Shown: positions 1 to 7,221 of the stretch, in pieces
How the letters are laid out: every line of letters starts with the position of its first letter
How positions within the stretch are numbered: the stretch's first letter is position 1
From: Oscillospiraceae bacterium
Lineage (GTDB): Bacteria > Bacillota > Clostridia > Oscillospirales > Ruminococcaceae
Length of the DNA: 10,436 nt
Assembly: GCA_029098085.1 (NCBI GenBank)
Contig: JAQXNQ010000107.1
Location: 1-10,436 of the forward strand
Direction: 5' to 3'
Translations under genes and position numbers: made by a program
The notes under the pieces: generated by a model
The model's database searches: none
What the model was told of the DNA's origin: nothing
The model's input: the letters and a program-made list of their open reading frames with translations, nothing else

Positions 1-28
1 TTCACTCTTCACCATTCACTATTATTGT
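1..28. repeat. Degenerate heptanucleotide tandem at window edge
   Basis: The first bases read as successive 7-base units TTCACTC, TTCACCA, TTCACTA and a decayed TTATTGT. Three units share TTCAC. The stretch is cut by the window edge, so the number of copies is unknown. The remaining 100 bases before purL hold only a 6-bp GC hairpin (57-62 with 71-76). No promoter or riboswitch was recognised there. Confidence 0.4.
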
Positions 29-129
29 TTATCCGGAAACTGCGCCAATCCCCCTCCCGCCGTACGGCAGCGGCGGTGAGGCGGCCCGTTTCCTTCAAAA
101 ATCCCCTGCCGAGAAGATGGAGATGCGAA

Positions 130-3100
130 ATGTCCGTATTCAGAATTTATGTGGAAAAGAAACCCCCGTTCGCTGTAGAGGCGAACGCCGTCCGCCATGA
201 TATCAAGGTTTCGCTGGGCCTGCCCATCACCGGGGTGCGCCTGTTCAACCGCTACGATGTGGAAGGGATCGACGAGGCGACCTTCGAGACTGCCTCCCGC
301 ACCATCTTCTCCGAGCCGGCCGTGGATGTGACCAGCCCCGAGCTGCCCGCCCTGTCCGAAAATCAGCGGCTGCTGGCGGTGGAGTACCTGCCCGGACAGT
401 TCGACCAGCGGGCCGACTCCTGTGAGCAGTGCATCCAGATCATGACCCAGGGCGAGCGGCCCCGGGTGCGCAATGCCCGGATCTACCTGATCGAGGGCAC
501 CCTCACCGACGCCGACCTGGAGACCATCAAGGGCTACCTGATCAACCCGGTGGAGTCCCGGGAGGCCTCTCTGGAGAAATTTGACACTCTGGCCGCCAAC
601 TACGACATCCCCACCACCGTCCAGACCCTGGACGGCTTCACCGCCCTGGACGAGTCCGGGCTGGCGGGCTTTGTGGTGTCCTACGGCCTTGCCATGGATC
701 TGGACGATATCAAGTTCTGCCAGGCCTACTTCCGCGACACCGAGCACCGGGATCCCACCATCACCGAGATCCGGATGATCGACACCTACTGGTCTGACCA
801 CTGCCGCCACACCACCTTCTCCACCATCATTGATGATGTGGACATCGACAATCCCGCCGTCAAGGCCACCTACGACAAGTATCTGGGCCTGCGGGAGGAG
901 CTGTACACCCGCAAGGGCAGGAAAAAGAACCTGACCCTGATGGACATCGCCACCATCGGCGCCAAAAAGCTCAAGGCGGACGGTCTGCTGCCCGATCTGG
1001 ACGAGAGCGAGGAGATCAACGCCTGCTCGGTGAAGATCGATGTGGATGTGGACGGCACCACCGAGAAGTGGCTGCTGATGTTCAAGAACGAGACCCACAA
1101 CCATCCCACCGAGATCGAGCCCTTCGGCGGCGCGGCCACCTGTCTGGGCGGCGCCATCCGTGACCCTCTGTCCGGCCGCTCCTATGTCTATCAGGCCATG
1201 CGGGTCACCGGCGCGGCGGATCCCACCGTGCCCCGTTCCCAGACCCTGAAGGGCAAGCTGTCCCAGAAGAAGATCGTCACCACCGCCGCCCACGGCTACA
1301 GCTCCTACGGCAACCAGATCGGCCTGGCCACCGGCGAGGTCACCGAGATCTATCACCCCAACTATGTGGCCAAGCGGATGGAGATCGGCGCGGTCATCGG
1401 CGCGACCCCTGCCGCCAACGTGGTGCGGGATGTTCCCGACCCCGGCGATGTGGTCATCCTGCTGGGCGGACGCACCGGCCGCGACGGCTGCGGCGGCGCC
1501 ACCGGCTCCTCCAAGTCCCACACCCTCCAGTCGCTGGAAACCTGCGGCGCTGAGGTGCAGAAGGGCAATCCCCCCATTGAGAGAAAGATCTCCCGCCTGT
1601 TCCGCAACGGCGAGGTCACCCGCATGATCCGCCGCTGCAACGACTTCGGCGCGGGCGGCGTCAGCGTGGCCATCGGCGAGCTGGCCGACGGCCTGAAGAT
1701 CAATCTGGACGCCGTGCCCAAGAAGTACGAGGGCCTGGACGGCACTGAGCTGGCCATCTCCGAGTCCCAGGAGCGGATGGCGGTGGTCGTCTCCCCCGAA
1801 AACGTGGAGCGGTTCATCCATCTGGCCAACACCGAGAACCTGGAGGCCACCGTGGTGGCCGTGGTCACCGAGGAGCCCCGGCTGCGGATGAGCTGGTGCG
1901 GCAATCAGATTGTCGACCTGTCCAGAGAATTCCTGAACTCCAACGGTGCCGAGAAGCACACCGGCGTCTCGGTGCGGGTGAGCGAAGTAAAGCCCGTCAA
2001 CCTGCGCACCGACGACAAAGAGGGCTGGATCGCCCACCTGTCCGACCTGAACATCTGCTCCCAGAAGGGTCTGGTGTCCATGTTCGACAGCTCCATCGGC
2101 GCCGGCACCGTCACCATGCCCTACGGCGGCCGCTATCAGATGACCAAGACCCAGGCCATGGCCGCCAAGATCCCCGTCCTGTCCGGCCAGACCAATACCT
2201 GCTCGGTCATGGGCTGGGGTTACAACCCCGGCATCTCCTCCCAGAACCCCTATCTGGGCGCCATGTATGCGGTGGTGGAATCCATCGCCAAGGTGGTGGC
2301 CGCCGGCGGCGACCACGAGAAGTGCTGGCTGACCTTCCAGGAATACTTCGAGCGCACCAAAAACGATCCCGCCCGCTGGGGCAAGCCCATGTCCGCTCTT
2401 CTGGGCGGTCTGGAAGCCCAGCTGCAGATGGGCTGCGCGGCCATCGGCGGCAAGGACTCCATGTCCGGCACCTTTGAGGACATCGACGTTCCCCCCACCC
2501 TGGTCTCCTTCGCCGTTTCGCTGGCTGAGGCCGATAAGGTCATCTCCCCCGAATTCAAGTGCGTCAGCAGCTCGGTAGCGCTGGTGCTGCCCAGATACAA
2601 CGCCGACGGCACGCCCGACTTTGACAGCGTCAAGGCGGTCATGAAGCAGGTGCGCGATCTGATCCGGGAGGGTCAGGTGCTGTCCGCCTGGACACTGGGC
2701 TACGGCGGCGTGGCCGAGGCTGTGGCCAAGATGGCCTTCGGCAACCGCATCGGCTTCAAGTTCCTGAAGAAGGTGGACGAGCAGCTGCTGTTCAACCCGG
2801 TCTACGGCGGCTTTGTGCTGGAGCTGACCGGCTCCCAGCCCACCGGCGAGCTGGACATCATCGGCGTCACCACCCTGGAGCCCTCCATCCAGCTGGAAAG
2901 CGGCGCTCATCTGCCGCTGGACGAGCTGCAGACCCCCTATGAGGATCGTCTGGAGAAGGTCTTCCACTGCAACATCGAGTTCCCCGACGGAACCCCCGAA
3001 ACCTATACCTACTACAACCGGGACAAGCTGGCTCCCGCCATTAAGGTGGCCTCTCCCCGGGTGCTGATCCCCGTCTTCCCCGGCACCAACTGCGAATACG

Positions 3101-3849
3101 ACACCGCCCGGGCCTTTGAGCGGGCCGGTGCCGTGGCGGACGTCTTCGTCATCCGCAACCTGTCCAGCCGGGACATCGAGGAATCGGTGCAGGAGTTCGC
3201 CCGGCGTCTGGAGCAGTCCCAGATCGTCATGATCCCCGGCGGCTTCTCCGGCGGCGACGAGCCCGACGGCTCCGGCAAGTTCATCACCGCCTTCTTCCGC
3301 AATCCCCGGATCAAGGACGGCGTCCACACCCTGCTGAAGGCCCGGGACGGCCTGATGCTGGGCATCTGCAACGGCTTCCAGGCGCTCATTAAGCTGGGTC
3401 TGGTGCCCTACGGCGAGATCGTCGAGATGGAGGACAATTCTCCTACCCTGACCTTCAACTCCATTGGCCGCCATCAGTCCATGATGGTCACCACCCGGAT
3501 CGCCTCCAACAAGTCCCCCTGGCTGTACAACACCAAGGTGGGCGACATCCACGCCATTCCCATCTCCCACGGCGAGGGTCGGTTTGTGGCAACCCCCGAG
3601 CAGCTGGCGGTTATGGCGGCGAACGGACAGATTGCCACCCAGTATGTGGATCTGACCGGCGCGCCCACCTACGACATCCGGTTCAACCCCAACGCCTCGG
3701 TCATGGCCATTGAGGGCATCACCTCCCCCGACGGCCGGGTCTTCGGCAAGATGGGCCACAGCGAGCGTATCGGCGACAACATCGCCAAGAACATCGACGG
3801 CAGCAAGGATCAGATGATCTTCAGAAGCGGCGTCGAGTACTTCAAGTAA
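130..3849 (+). CDS. purL: Phosphoribosylformylglycinamidine synthase, single-chain (clostridial type)
   Basis: PurL converts FGAR, glutamine and ATP into FGAM in the fourth step of cytoplasmic purine synthesis. The product is 1,239 residues, so the PurS-like, synthetase and glutaminase parts are fused in one chain, as in the large clostridial type. Visible landmarks are the linker motif DHCRH (about residues 223-227), ETHNHPT (321-327) in the first ATP-binding half, a glycine-rich GRDGCGGATG near 448-460, and DFGAGG near 505-510. A class I glutaminase domain runs from about 976 to the end, with nucleophile C1080 in GICNGFQ and the H1147-G-E1149 pair in SHGEGRF. The reading frame opens upstream at 25, but ATG at 130 is preferred: GGAG lies 7 bases before it and the protein then begins MSVFRIYVEK, as expected for the PurS-like fold. 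No key residue is missing. It is followed directly by a terminator, so it is probably the last gene of its transcript. Confidence 0.96.
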   Translation: MSVFRIYVEKKPPFAVEANAVRHDIKVSLGLPITGVRLFNRYDVEGIDEATFETASRTIFSEPAVDVTSPELPALSENQRLLAVEYLPGQFDQRADSCEQCIQIMTQGERPRVRNARIYLIEGTLTDADLETIKGYLINPVESREASLEKFDTLAANYDIPTTVQTLDGFTALDESGLAGFVVSYGLAMDLDDIKFCQAYFRDTEHRDPTITEIRMIDTYWSDHCRHTTFSTIIDDVDIDNPAVKATYDKYLGLREELYTRKGRKKNLTLMDIATIGAKKLKADGLLPDLDESEEINACSVKIDVDVDGTTEKWLLMFKNETHNHPTEIEPFGGAATCLGGAIRDPLSGRSYVYQAMRVTGAADPTVPRSQTLKGKLSQKKIVTTAAHGYSSYGNQIGLATGEVTEIYHPNYVAKRMEIGAVIGATPAANVVRDVPDPGDVVILLGGRTGRDGCGGATGSSKSHTLQSLETCGAEVQKGNPPIERKISRLFRNGEVTRMIRRCNDFGAGGVSVAIGELADGLKINLDAVPKKYEGLDGTELAISESQERMAVVVSPENVERFIHLANTENLEATVVAVVTEEPRLRMSWCGNQIVDLSREFLNSNGAEKHTGVSVRVSEVKPVNLRTDDKEGWIAHLSDLNICSQKGLVSMFDSSIGAGTVTMPYGGRYQMTKTQAMAAKIPVLSGQTNTCSVMGWGYNPGISSQNPYLGAMYAVVESIAKVVAAGGDHEKCWLTFQEYFERTKNDPARWGKPMSALLGGLEAQLQMGCAAIGGKDSMSGTFEDIDVPPTLVSFAVSLAEADKVISPEFKCVSSSVALVLPRYNADGTPDFDSVKAVMKQVRDLIREGQVLSAWTLGYGGVAEAVAKMAFGNRIGFKFLKKVDEQLLFNPVYGGFVLELTGSQPTGELDIIGVTTLEPSIQLESGAHLPLDELQTPYEDRLEKVFHCNIEFPDGTPETYTYYNRDKLAPAIKVASPRVLIPVFPGTNCEYDTARAFERAGAVADVFVIRNLSSRDIEESVQEFARRLEQSQIVMIPGGFSGGDEPDGSGKFITAFFRNPRIKDGVHTLLKARDGLMLGICNGFQALIKLGLVPYGEIVEMEDNSPTLTFNSIGRHQSMMVTTRIASNKSPWLYNTKVGDIHAIPISHGEGRFVATPEQLAVMAANGQIATQYVDLTGAPTYDIRFNPNASVMAIEGITSPDGRVFGKMGHSERIGDNIAKNIDGSKDQMIFRSGVEYFK

Positions 3850-3852
3850 GAG

Positions 3853-3887
3853 AAATCCGGGAGCGTCAAAAGGCGCTCCCGGATTTT
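3853..3887 (+). terminator. Rho-independent terminator of purL
   Basis: A perfect 13-bp stem (3853-3865 with 3874-3886), starting AAATCCGGGAGCG, encloses an 8-base loop and ends in TTTT. It starts 3 bases after the purL stop codon. Confidence 0.9.
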
Positions 3888-3923
3888 GCGTGTCGATCAA
3901 GTTGCTGCAGATTGGTAAACGGC

Positions 3924-4335
3924 ACAAATAAGCGATTTGTATTCAGTCGGTTGCCAAGGCGCTTAAAGTTCCATCGCTTTCGCTCACGCGAAAGCTGAGA
4001 GAAGCCCCGCTTTCCGCAAGCAGAAAGCTACGGTCTTCTCTCGGGCTGGTACCACCCACCGGCCTTTGCCAAGGATTATGGGTCAAGGGGCTCGCCCCTT
4101 GCGGGTCCCGGACACGGCCTTCGGCCTTAGTCTGGCAGAGCCCGGTGTCGCCTCGGTTTGGCCAAGGCCAAACCTTGAAGAATCGCTCGCGGTCGGAACG
4201 ACCGCGTTGCTGCAAGCAGCAAACGCAATTCTTCCCCGCAGGCCGCGAAATCTCCTATGCACACAAAAAATCAGGAGAGCACGACAAGAATGCTTGCATT
4301 CTTGCTAGCGCAGCGGGGACTCTATTAAGGGGTTC
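3924..4335. other. Hairpin-dense non-coding intergenic element
   Basis: About 410 bases between the convergent purL and serA contain no credible gene but an exceptional density of inverted repeats. Pairings read directly are 3924-3929/3935-3940; 3976-3983/3988-3995; 3997-4004/4035-4042 enclosing 4009-4014/4023-4028; 4084-4091/4094-4101; 4155-4163/4166-4174; 4177-4186/4225-4234 (one mismatch) enclosing 4188-4195/4199-4206 and 4207-4213/4216-4222; and 4285-4293/4296-4304. The set at 4177-4234 forms a three-way junction on paper. Several arms are near-perfect palindromes with 2-3 central bases, so DNA-level palindromes are as plausible as an RNA fold. A plus-strand terminator follows at 4340. 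It could be a structured non-coding RNA, a cluster of REP-like intergenic repeats, or debris of a small mobile element. I do not recognise a known family. Confidence 0.45.
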
Positions 4336-4339
4336 TCGT

Positions 4340-4378
4340 ATGGATGGAGCCGGCTCGATGCCGGTTCCATCCATTTTT
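4340..4378 (+). terminator. Strong plus-strand terminator with no obvious gene upstream
   Basis: A 15-bp stem (4340-4354 with 4360-4374, one G-U pair) around the loop TCGAT is followed by TTTTT at 4374-4378. The T-run exists only on the plus strand. purL already has its own terminator 450 bases earlier, so this one implies a separate plus-strand transcript from the hairpin-rich region, or a second backstop. Confidence 0.8.
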
Positions 4379-4435
4379 CCACGCTGTCTCTTCGTTTGTA
4401 TAACTTTGCCTGCAATTCACTCTTTCGACAACCTG

Positions 4436-4465
4436 AAAGCTCCCCGGCTGCAGCCGGGGAGCTTT
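4436..4465 (-). terminator. Terminator of the serC-serA operon (perfect palindrome)
   Basis: The 30 bases form a perfect palindrome with arms beginning AAAGCTCCCCGGC, 7 bases beyond the serA stop codon. Read on the minus strand it ends in CTTT and then C-A-G-G, so the T-run is short. The symmetric A/T ends mean it could also stop plus-strand transcripts. Confidence 0.75.
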
Positions 4466-4472
4466 GCTGTTA

Positions 4473-5633
4473 TCAGATGATCCGCACCCGGATCACATCC
4501 GGGACGGCGGCCAGCTTGTCGGCCAGGGCGGGATCCACGGCGCCGGTGCAGTCGAAGATGGTGTAGGCGAACTCCTTGCGGGAGCCGTTGATCATGTTTT
4601 CGATATTGACGCCGTTGTCCGACAGGACGGCACCCATCTTGGAGAGCATGCCGCTGACATTCAGATGAATGGCGCAGATTCTCGTCTCGCCCGAGCGGGG
4701 CAGGGACACGCTGGGCAGGTTCACCGAGTTGACGATGTTGCCGGTCTCCAGATAGGTCTTCAGCTCGTTGGCGGCCATCAGGGCACAGTTGTCCTCCGAC
4801 TCGGGGGTGGAGGCGCCCAGATGGGGCAGGGCCACCACATCGTCGTTGCCGAGCATTTCGGGGGTGGGGAAGTCGGTCACATAGGCCGCCAGCTTTTTGG
4901 TGCTGAGGGCCTGCAGCAGGTCGCCGGTGACCACCAGCTCGCCCCGGGCGAAGTTCAGCAGCCGGGCGCCGGTTTTCATCATGCCGATGGAGGCGGCGTT
5001 GATCATGCCCCGGGTCTCATTGTTGCAGGGCAGGTGGAGGGTCACATAGTCGCAGTTTTCGTAGACCTCCTTCAGGGACTTGGCGTGGAGGATGCTGGTG
5101 GACAGGCCCCAGGCGGCGTCCACGCTCAGATAGGGGTCGTAGCCGTAGACCTGCATGCCCAGCGCGGCGGCGGCGTTGGCCACCAGCACGCCGATGGCGC
5201 CCAGACCCACAACGCCCAGCTTCTTGCCCTTGATCTCGGGGCCGGCGAAGCTGCCCTTGCCCTTTTCCACCAGCTTGGACAGGTCGGTCTCTCCCTTCAG
5301 GGACTGCACCCAGTTCAGGGCGGGCACCACCCGGCGGCTGGCGATCAGCAGGCCCAGCAGCACCAGCTCCTTGACGGCGTTGGCGTTGGCGCCGGGGGTG
5401 TTGAAGACGCAGATGCCGGCCTTGGCGCATTTTTCCAGCGGGATGTTGTTGACGCCCGCACCGGCTCTGGCGATGGCCAGCAGCGACGGCGGCAGCTCCA
5501 TGTCGTGCATCGAGGCGGAGCGCACCAGCATGGCGTCGGGGGCGTCCATTTCGTCGCCCCAGGTGTACAAAGCGCGGTCAAAGGCTTCCAGCCCCGCCGG
5601 CGAGATTTTATTCAAGGTCTGAATCTGAAACAT
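4473..5633 (-). CDS. serA: D-3-phosphoglycerate dehydrogenase
   Basis: SerA oxidises 3-phosphoglycerate to 3-phosphohydroxypyruvate with NAD+, the committed step of serine synthesis in the cytoplasm. The 386-residue product has the D-isomer 2-hydroxyacid dehydrogenase layout. The Rossmann motif GLGAIG is at 143-148, substrate-binding N-G-A-type residues lie in NTPGANA (78-84), catalytic R230 is in NFARGE, E259 in FPTPE and H271 in PHLGAST. R230 and E259 are spaced as in E. coli SerA (29 residues), but E259 to H271 is 11 residues shorter. A C-terminal ACT domain (about 319-386) is present, and the extra intervening domain of long SerA forms is absent. ACT domains in this family usually bind serine for feedback control, which I infer here. 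The start at 5633 has AAGGAG 8 bases upstream. It follows serC by 54 bases on the same strand, so the two are surely one operon. Confidence 0.95.
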   Translation of the reverse strand: MFQIQTLNKISPAGLEAFDRALYTWGDEMDAPDAMLVRSASMHDMELPPSLLAIARAGAGVNNIPLEKCAKAGICVFNTPGANANAVKELVLLGLLIASRRVVPALNWVQSLKGETDLSKLVEKGKGSFAGPEIKGKKLGVVGLGAIGVLVANAAAALGMQVYGYDPYLSVDAAWGLSTSILHAKSLKEVYENCDYVTLHLPCNNETRGMINAASIGMMKTGARLLNFARGELVVTGDLLQALSTKKLAAYVTDFPTPEMLGNDDVVALPHLGASTPESEDNCALMAANELKTYLETGNIVNSVNLPSVSLPRSGETRICAIHLNVSGMLSKMGAVLSDNGVNIENMINGSRKEFAYTIFDCTGAVDPALADKLAAVPDVIRVRII

Positions 5634-5657
5634 AATGAGGACTCCTTTTATTGATAT

Positions 5658-5676
5658 GCCGCCTTCGCCGGGCGGC
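5658..5676 (-). other. Small hairpin between serC and serA
   Basis: GCCGCC (5658-5663) pairs with GGCGGC (5671-5676) around a 7-base loop in the 54-base gap between the genes. On the minus strand no T-run follows, so it is not a terminator for the operon. It could stabilise mRNA ends or be incidental. Confidence 0.35.
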
Positions 5677-5687
5677 TTTTGGGGAAA

Positions 5688-6776
5688 TCAGGCGTTTTCC
5701 TGCTCAAACTTTTCCATGAATGCCACCAGCTTTTCCACGCCTTCCACCGGCATGGCGTTGTAGATGGAGGCGCGCATGCCGCCGACGGTGCGGTGACCCT
5801 TCAGGTTGACGAAGCCCGCTGCGGCCGCGGCCTTGACGAACCGGGCGTCCAGCTCCTCATTGCCGGTGACGAAGGGAATGTTCATCAAAGAGCGGGAGCC
5901 CTTCTCTACGGTGCCCTTAAACATCCGGGACTGGTCGAGGTAATCGTACAGCAGGGCGGCCTTCTGCTCATTGATGGCCTTCATGGCCTCGAGACCGCCG
6001 ATGTCCTCCTTCAGCCACTGCAGCACAAGCTTGCAGATATAAATGGCGTAGCAGGGGGGCGTGTTGTACATGGAGCCGTTGTCGGCGTGGGTTTTATAGG
6101 ACAGCATGGTGGGGGTGCCCTCTCTGGGCTCGCCGATCAGATCCTTGCGGACGATGACCACCGTCAGACCGGCGGGGCCCATGTTCTTCTGGGCGCCGGC
6201 GTAGAGCAGGCCGAACCGGGAGACGTCCAGCGGCTCGGAGAGAATGCAGGAGCTGACATCGGCCACCAGCGGCACGCTGCCGGTGTCGGGCAGGGTGGGG
6301 AATTTGGTGCCGTAAATGGTGTTGTTCAGACAGATGTGGAAATAATCGGCGTCGGGGTGGAACGCGGCCGGATCCAGCGCCGGAATGTAGGAAAAGGTCT
6401 TGTCTGCCGAGGAGGCCACCGCTCTGGCGCCGTCGCCCAGCAGCTTCTGAGCTTCGGAGTACGCTTTTTTCGCCCACTGGCCGGTGAGGACAAAGTCCGC
6501 TTTGCCGTTTTTGGCCAGGTTCAGGGGCACCATGGCGAACTGGGTGGAGGCGCCGCCCTGCAGGAAAAGCACCTCGTAGTCATCGGGAATCTGCATCACG
6601 TCACGGAGCAGGGATGAACAGCCGTCGATAATGGACTGATAGGTCTTGGATCGATGGGACATTTCCATGACCGACTGGCCGGAGCCTTCATAGTCCAGCA
6701 TCTCGGCGGCGGCTCTGGACAGAACCGCTTCCGGGAGCATCGAGGGGCCTGCGCTGAAATTGTACACTCTGCTCAT
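5688..6776 (-). CDS. serC: Phosphoserine aminotransferase
   Basis: SerC transfers the amino group of glutamate to 3-phosphohydroxypyruvate, giving O-phosphoserine; it uses pyridoxal phosphate. The 362-residue product has the usual family length and starts MSRVYNFSAGPSMLP, the characteristic SerC N-terminus. Landmarks are H41-R42 in MSHRSK, W101, N-N-T at 151-153, D173 in VADVSS, the PLP lysine K197 in AGAQKNMGPAG, and the phosphate-binding HRTVGGMRAS at 328-337. The frame extends upstream by 40 codons, but ATG at 6776 is chosen because GGAGGT sits 7 bases before it and homologues begin here. It is first in the serC-serA operon, driven by the promoter at 6897-6925. No gene for phosphoserine phosphatase (SerB) lies in the window. 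Confidence 0.96.
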   Translation of the reverse strand: MSRVYNFSAGPSMLPEAVLSRAAAEMLDYEGSGQSVMEMSHRSKTYQSIIDGCSSLLRDVMQIPDDYEVLFLQGGASTQFAMVPLNLAKNGKADFVLTGQWAKKAYSEAQKLLGDGARAVASSADKTFSYIPALDPAAFHPDADYFHICLNNTIYGTKFPTLPDTGSVPLVADVSSCILSEPLDVSRFGLLYAGAQKNMGPAGLTVVIVRKDLIGEPREGTPTMLSYKTHADNGSMYNTPPCYAIYICKLVLQWLKEDIGGLEAMKAINEQKAALLYDYLDQSRMFKGTVEKGSRSLMNIPFVTGNEELDARFVKAAAAAGFVNLKGHRTVGGMRASIYNAMPVEGVEKLVAFMEKFEQENA

Positions 6777-6829
6777 TTGTGATACCTCCAAGTTGAAACT
6801 GATCCCGCCGGAGCGGGTGCGGCGCTGCC

Positions 6830-6891
6830 GCATACCGAATATGTGCGCCTGTAAAGAACAATCATATTTTGTAGACACACAGGTGGTATGC
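6830..6891 (-). promoter_or_regulatory. Foldable 5' leader of serC-serA
   Basis: The predicted leader is about 110 bases. Near its 5' end GCATACC (minus strand, 6885-6891) can pair with GGTATGC (6830-6836). Nested inside it, CCTGT can pair with ACAGG around an AT-rich loop. Two small GC hairpins follow before the ribosome site. No known riboswitch class was recognised. The start of transcription falls close to the first arm, so the outer stem depends on the exact start point. Confidence 0.35.
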
Positions 6892-6896
6892 TGCAT

Positions 6897-6925
6897 ATTA
6901 TACTACAGCCTTTTGAAAAATGCAA
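6897..6925 (-). promoter_or_regulatory. Vegetative (sigma-A type) promoter of serC-serA
   Basis: On the minus strand TTGCAT (6920-6925) is followed by exactly 17 bases and then TATAAT (6897-6902), a near-consensus promoter. The stretch just upstream on that strand (about 6926-6965) is rich in A-tracts, resembling an UP element. Transcription should start near 6890. Confidence 0.85.
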
Positions 6926-7100
6926 GCGGAAATTTCCATTTTTTCTTCTTTTTTTCGCTTTTTCTGAAATTGGGGGCAGAAAAGCCGGAGAGATTCCCCA
7001 TTCGGGCGGTCTTTTTCCAGCTGACAGCCATGCGCGGAGGGCGGAAAACCGCTTTTTTCCGGCACACGATGCTCTTCCGGAGAAAAACAATCCTTCCAGC

Positions 7101-7130
7101 GGCATAAATCCGTCCAAACCGGTCACACTA
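7101..7130 (+). promoter_or_regulatory. Sigma-F-like (forespore) promoter of the spoIIQ-like gene
   Basis: GGCATA at 7101-7106 (the -35), a 14-base spacer and GGTCACACTA at 7121-7130 (the -10) match the Bacillus sigma-F pattern, roughly GCATA then GG..A.A.T. Start of transcription would be near 7137, leaving an 85-base leader with a 6-bp hairpin at 7147-7164. No vegetative promoter was seen. Between this and the serC promoter (6926-7100) I see only T-rich tracts and a weak hairpin with a T-run at 7041-7058. Confidence 0.6.
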
Positions 7131-7221
7131 TGCACGAAGGAAAGCGGACGGGCGAAAACCCGTCTTCCCATACAGAAAGCAAGCGGTACGGAAGGTTCCG
7201 CGCGGAAAGGAATGGTTTTCC

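Noticed and set aside
22..3927. A 1,301-codon open frame antisense to purL
   Set aside because: It mirrors purL over its whole length, has a low-complexity Gly/His/Val/Leu-rich product and matches no family; such frames arise from strong GC bias at third codon positions.
4043..4058. T-box-like core GGGTGGTACC on the minus strand
   Set aside because: It matches the T-box core for ten bases, but the following bases differ (AGCCC instead of CGCG), no terminator with a T-run follows on that strand, and no minus-strand gene lies downstream.
3943..4480. Short open frames of 80-111 codons in the hairpin-rich region
   Set aside because: They run through many palindromes and a terminator, have no convincing ribosome sites, and the products are not protein-like.
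4464..6617. Long plus-strand open frames opposite serA and serC
   Set aside because: Same cause: they lie entirely against two certain genes, and their products are repetitive Gly/His/Val/Gln strings.
7041..7058. GCGG-AAAA-CCGC followed by T6 as a terminator
   Set aside because: The stem is only 4 bp and no gene lies upstream on the plus strand; probably incidental.
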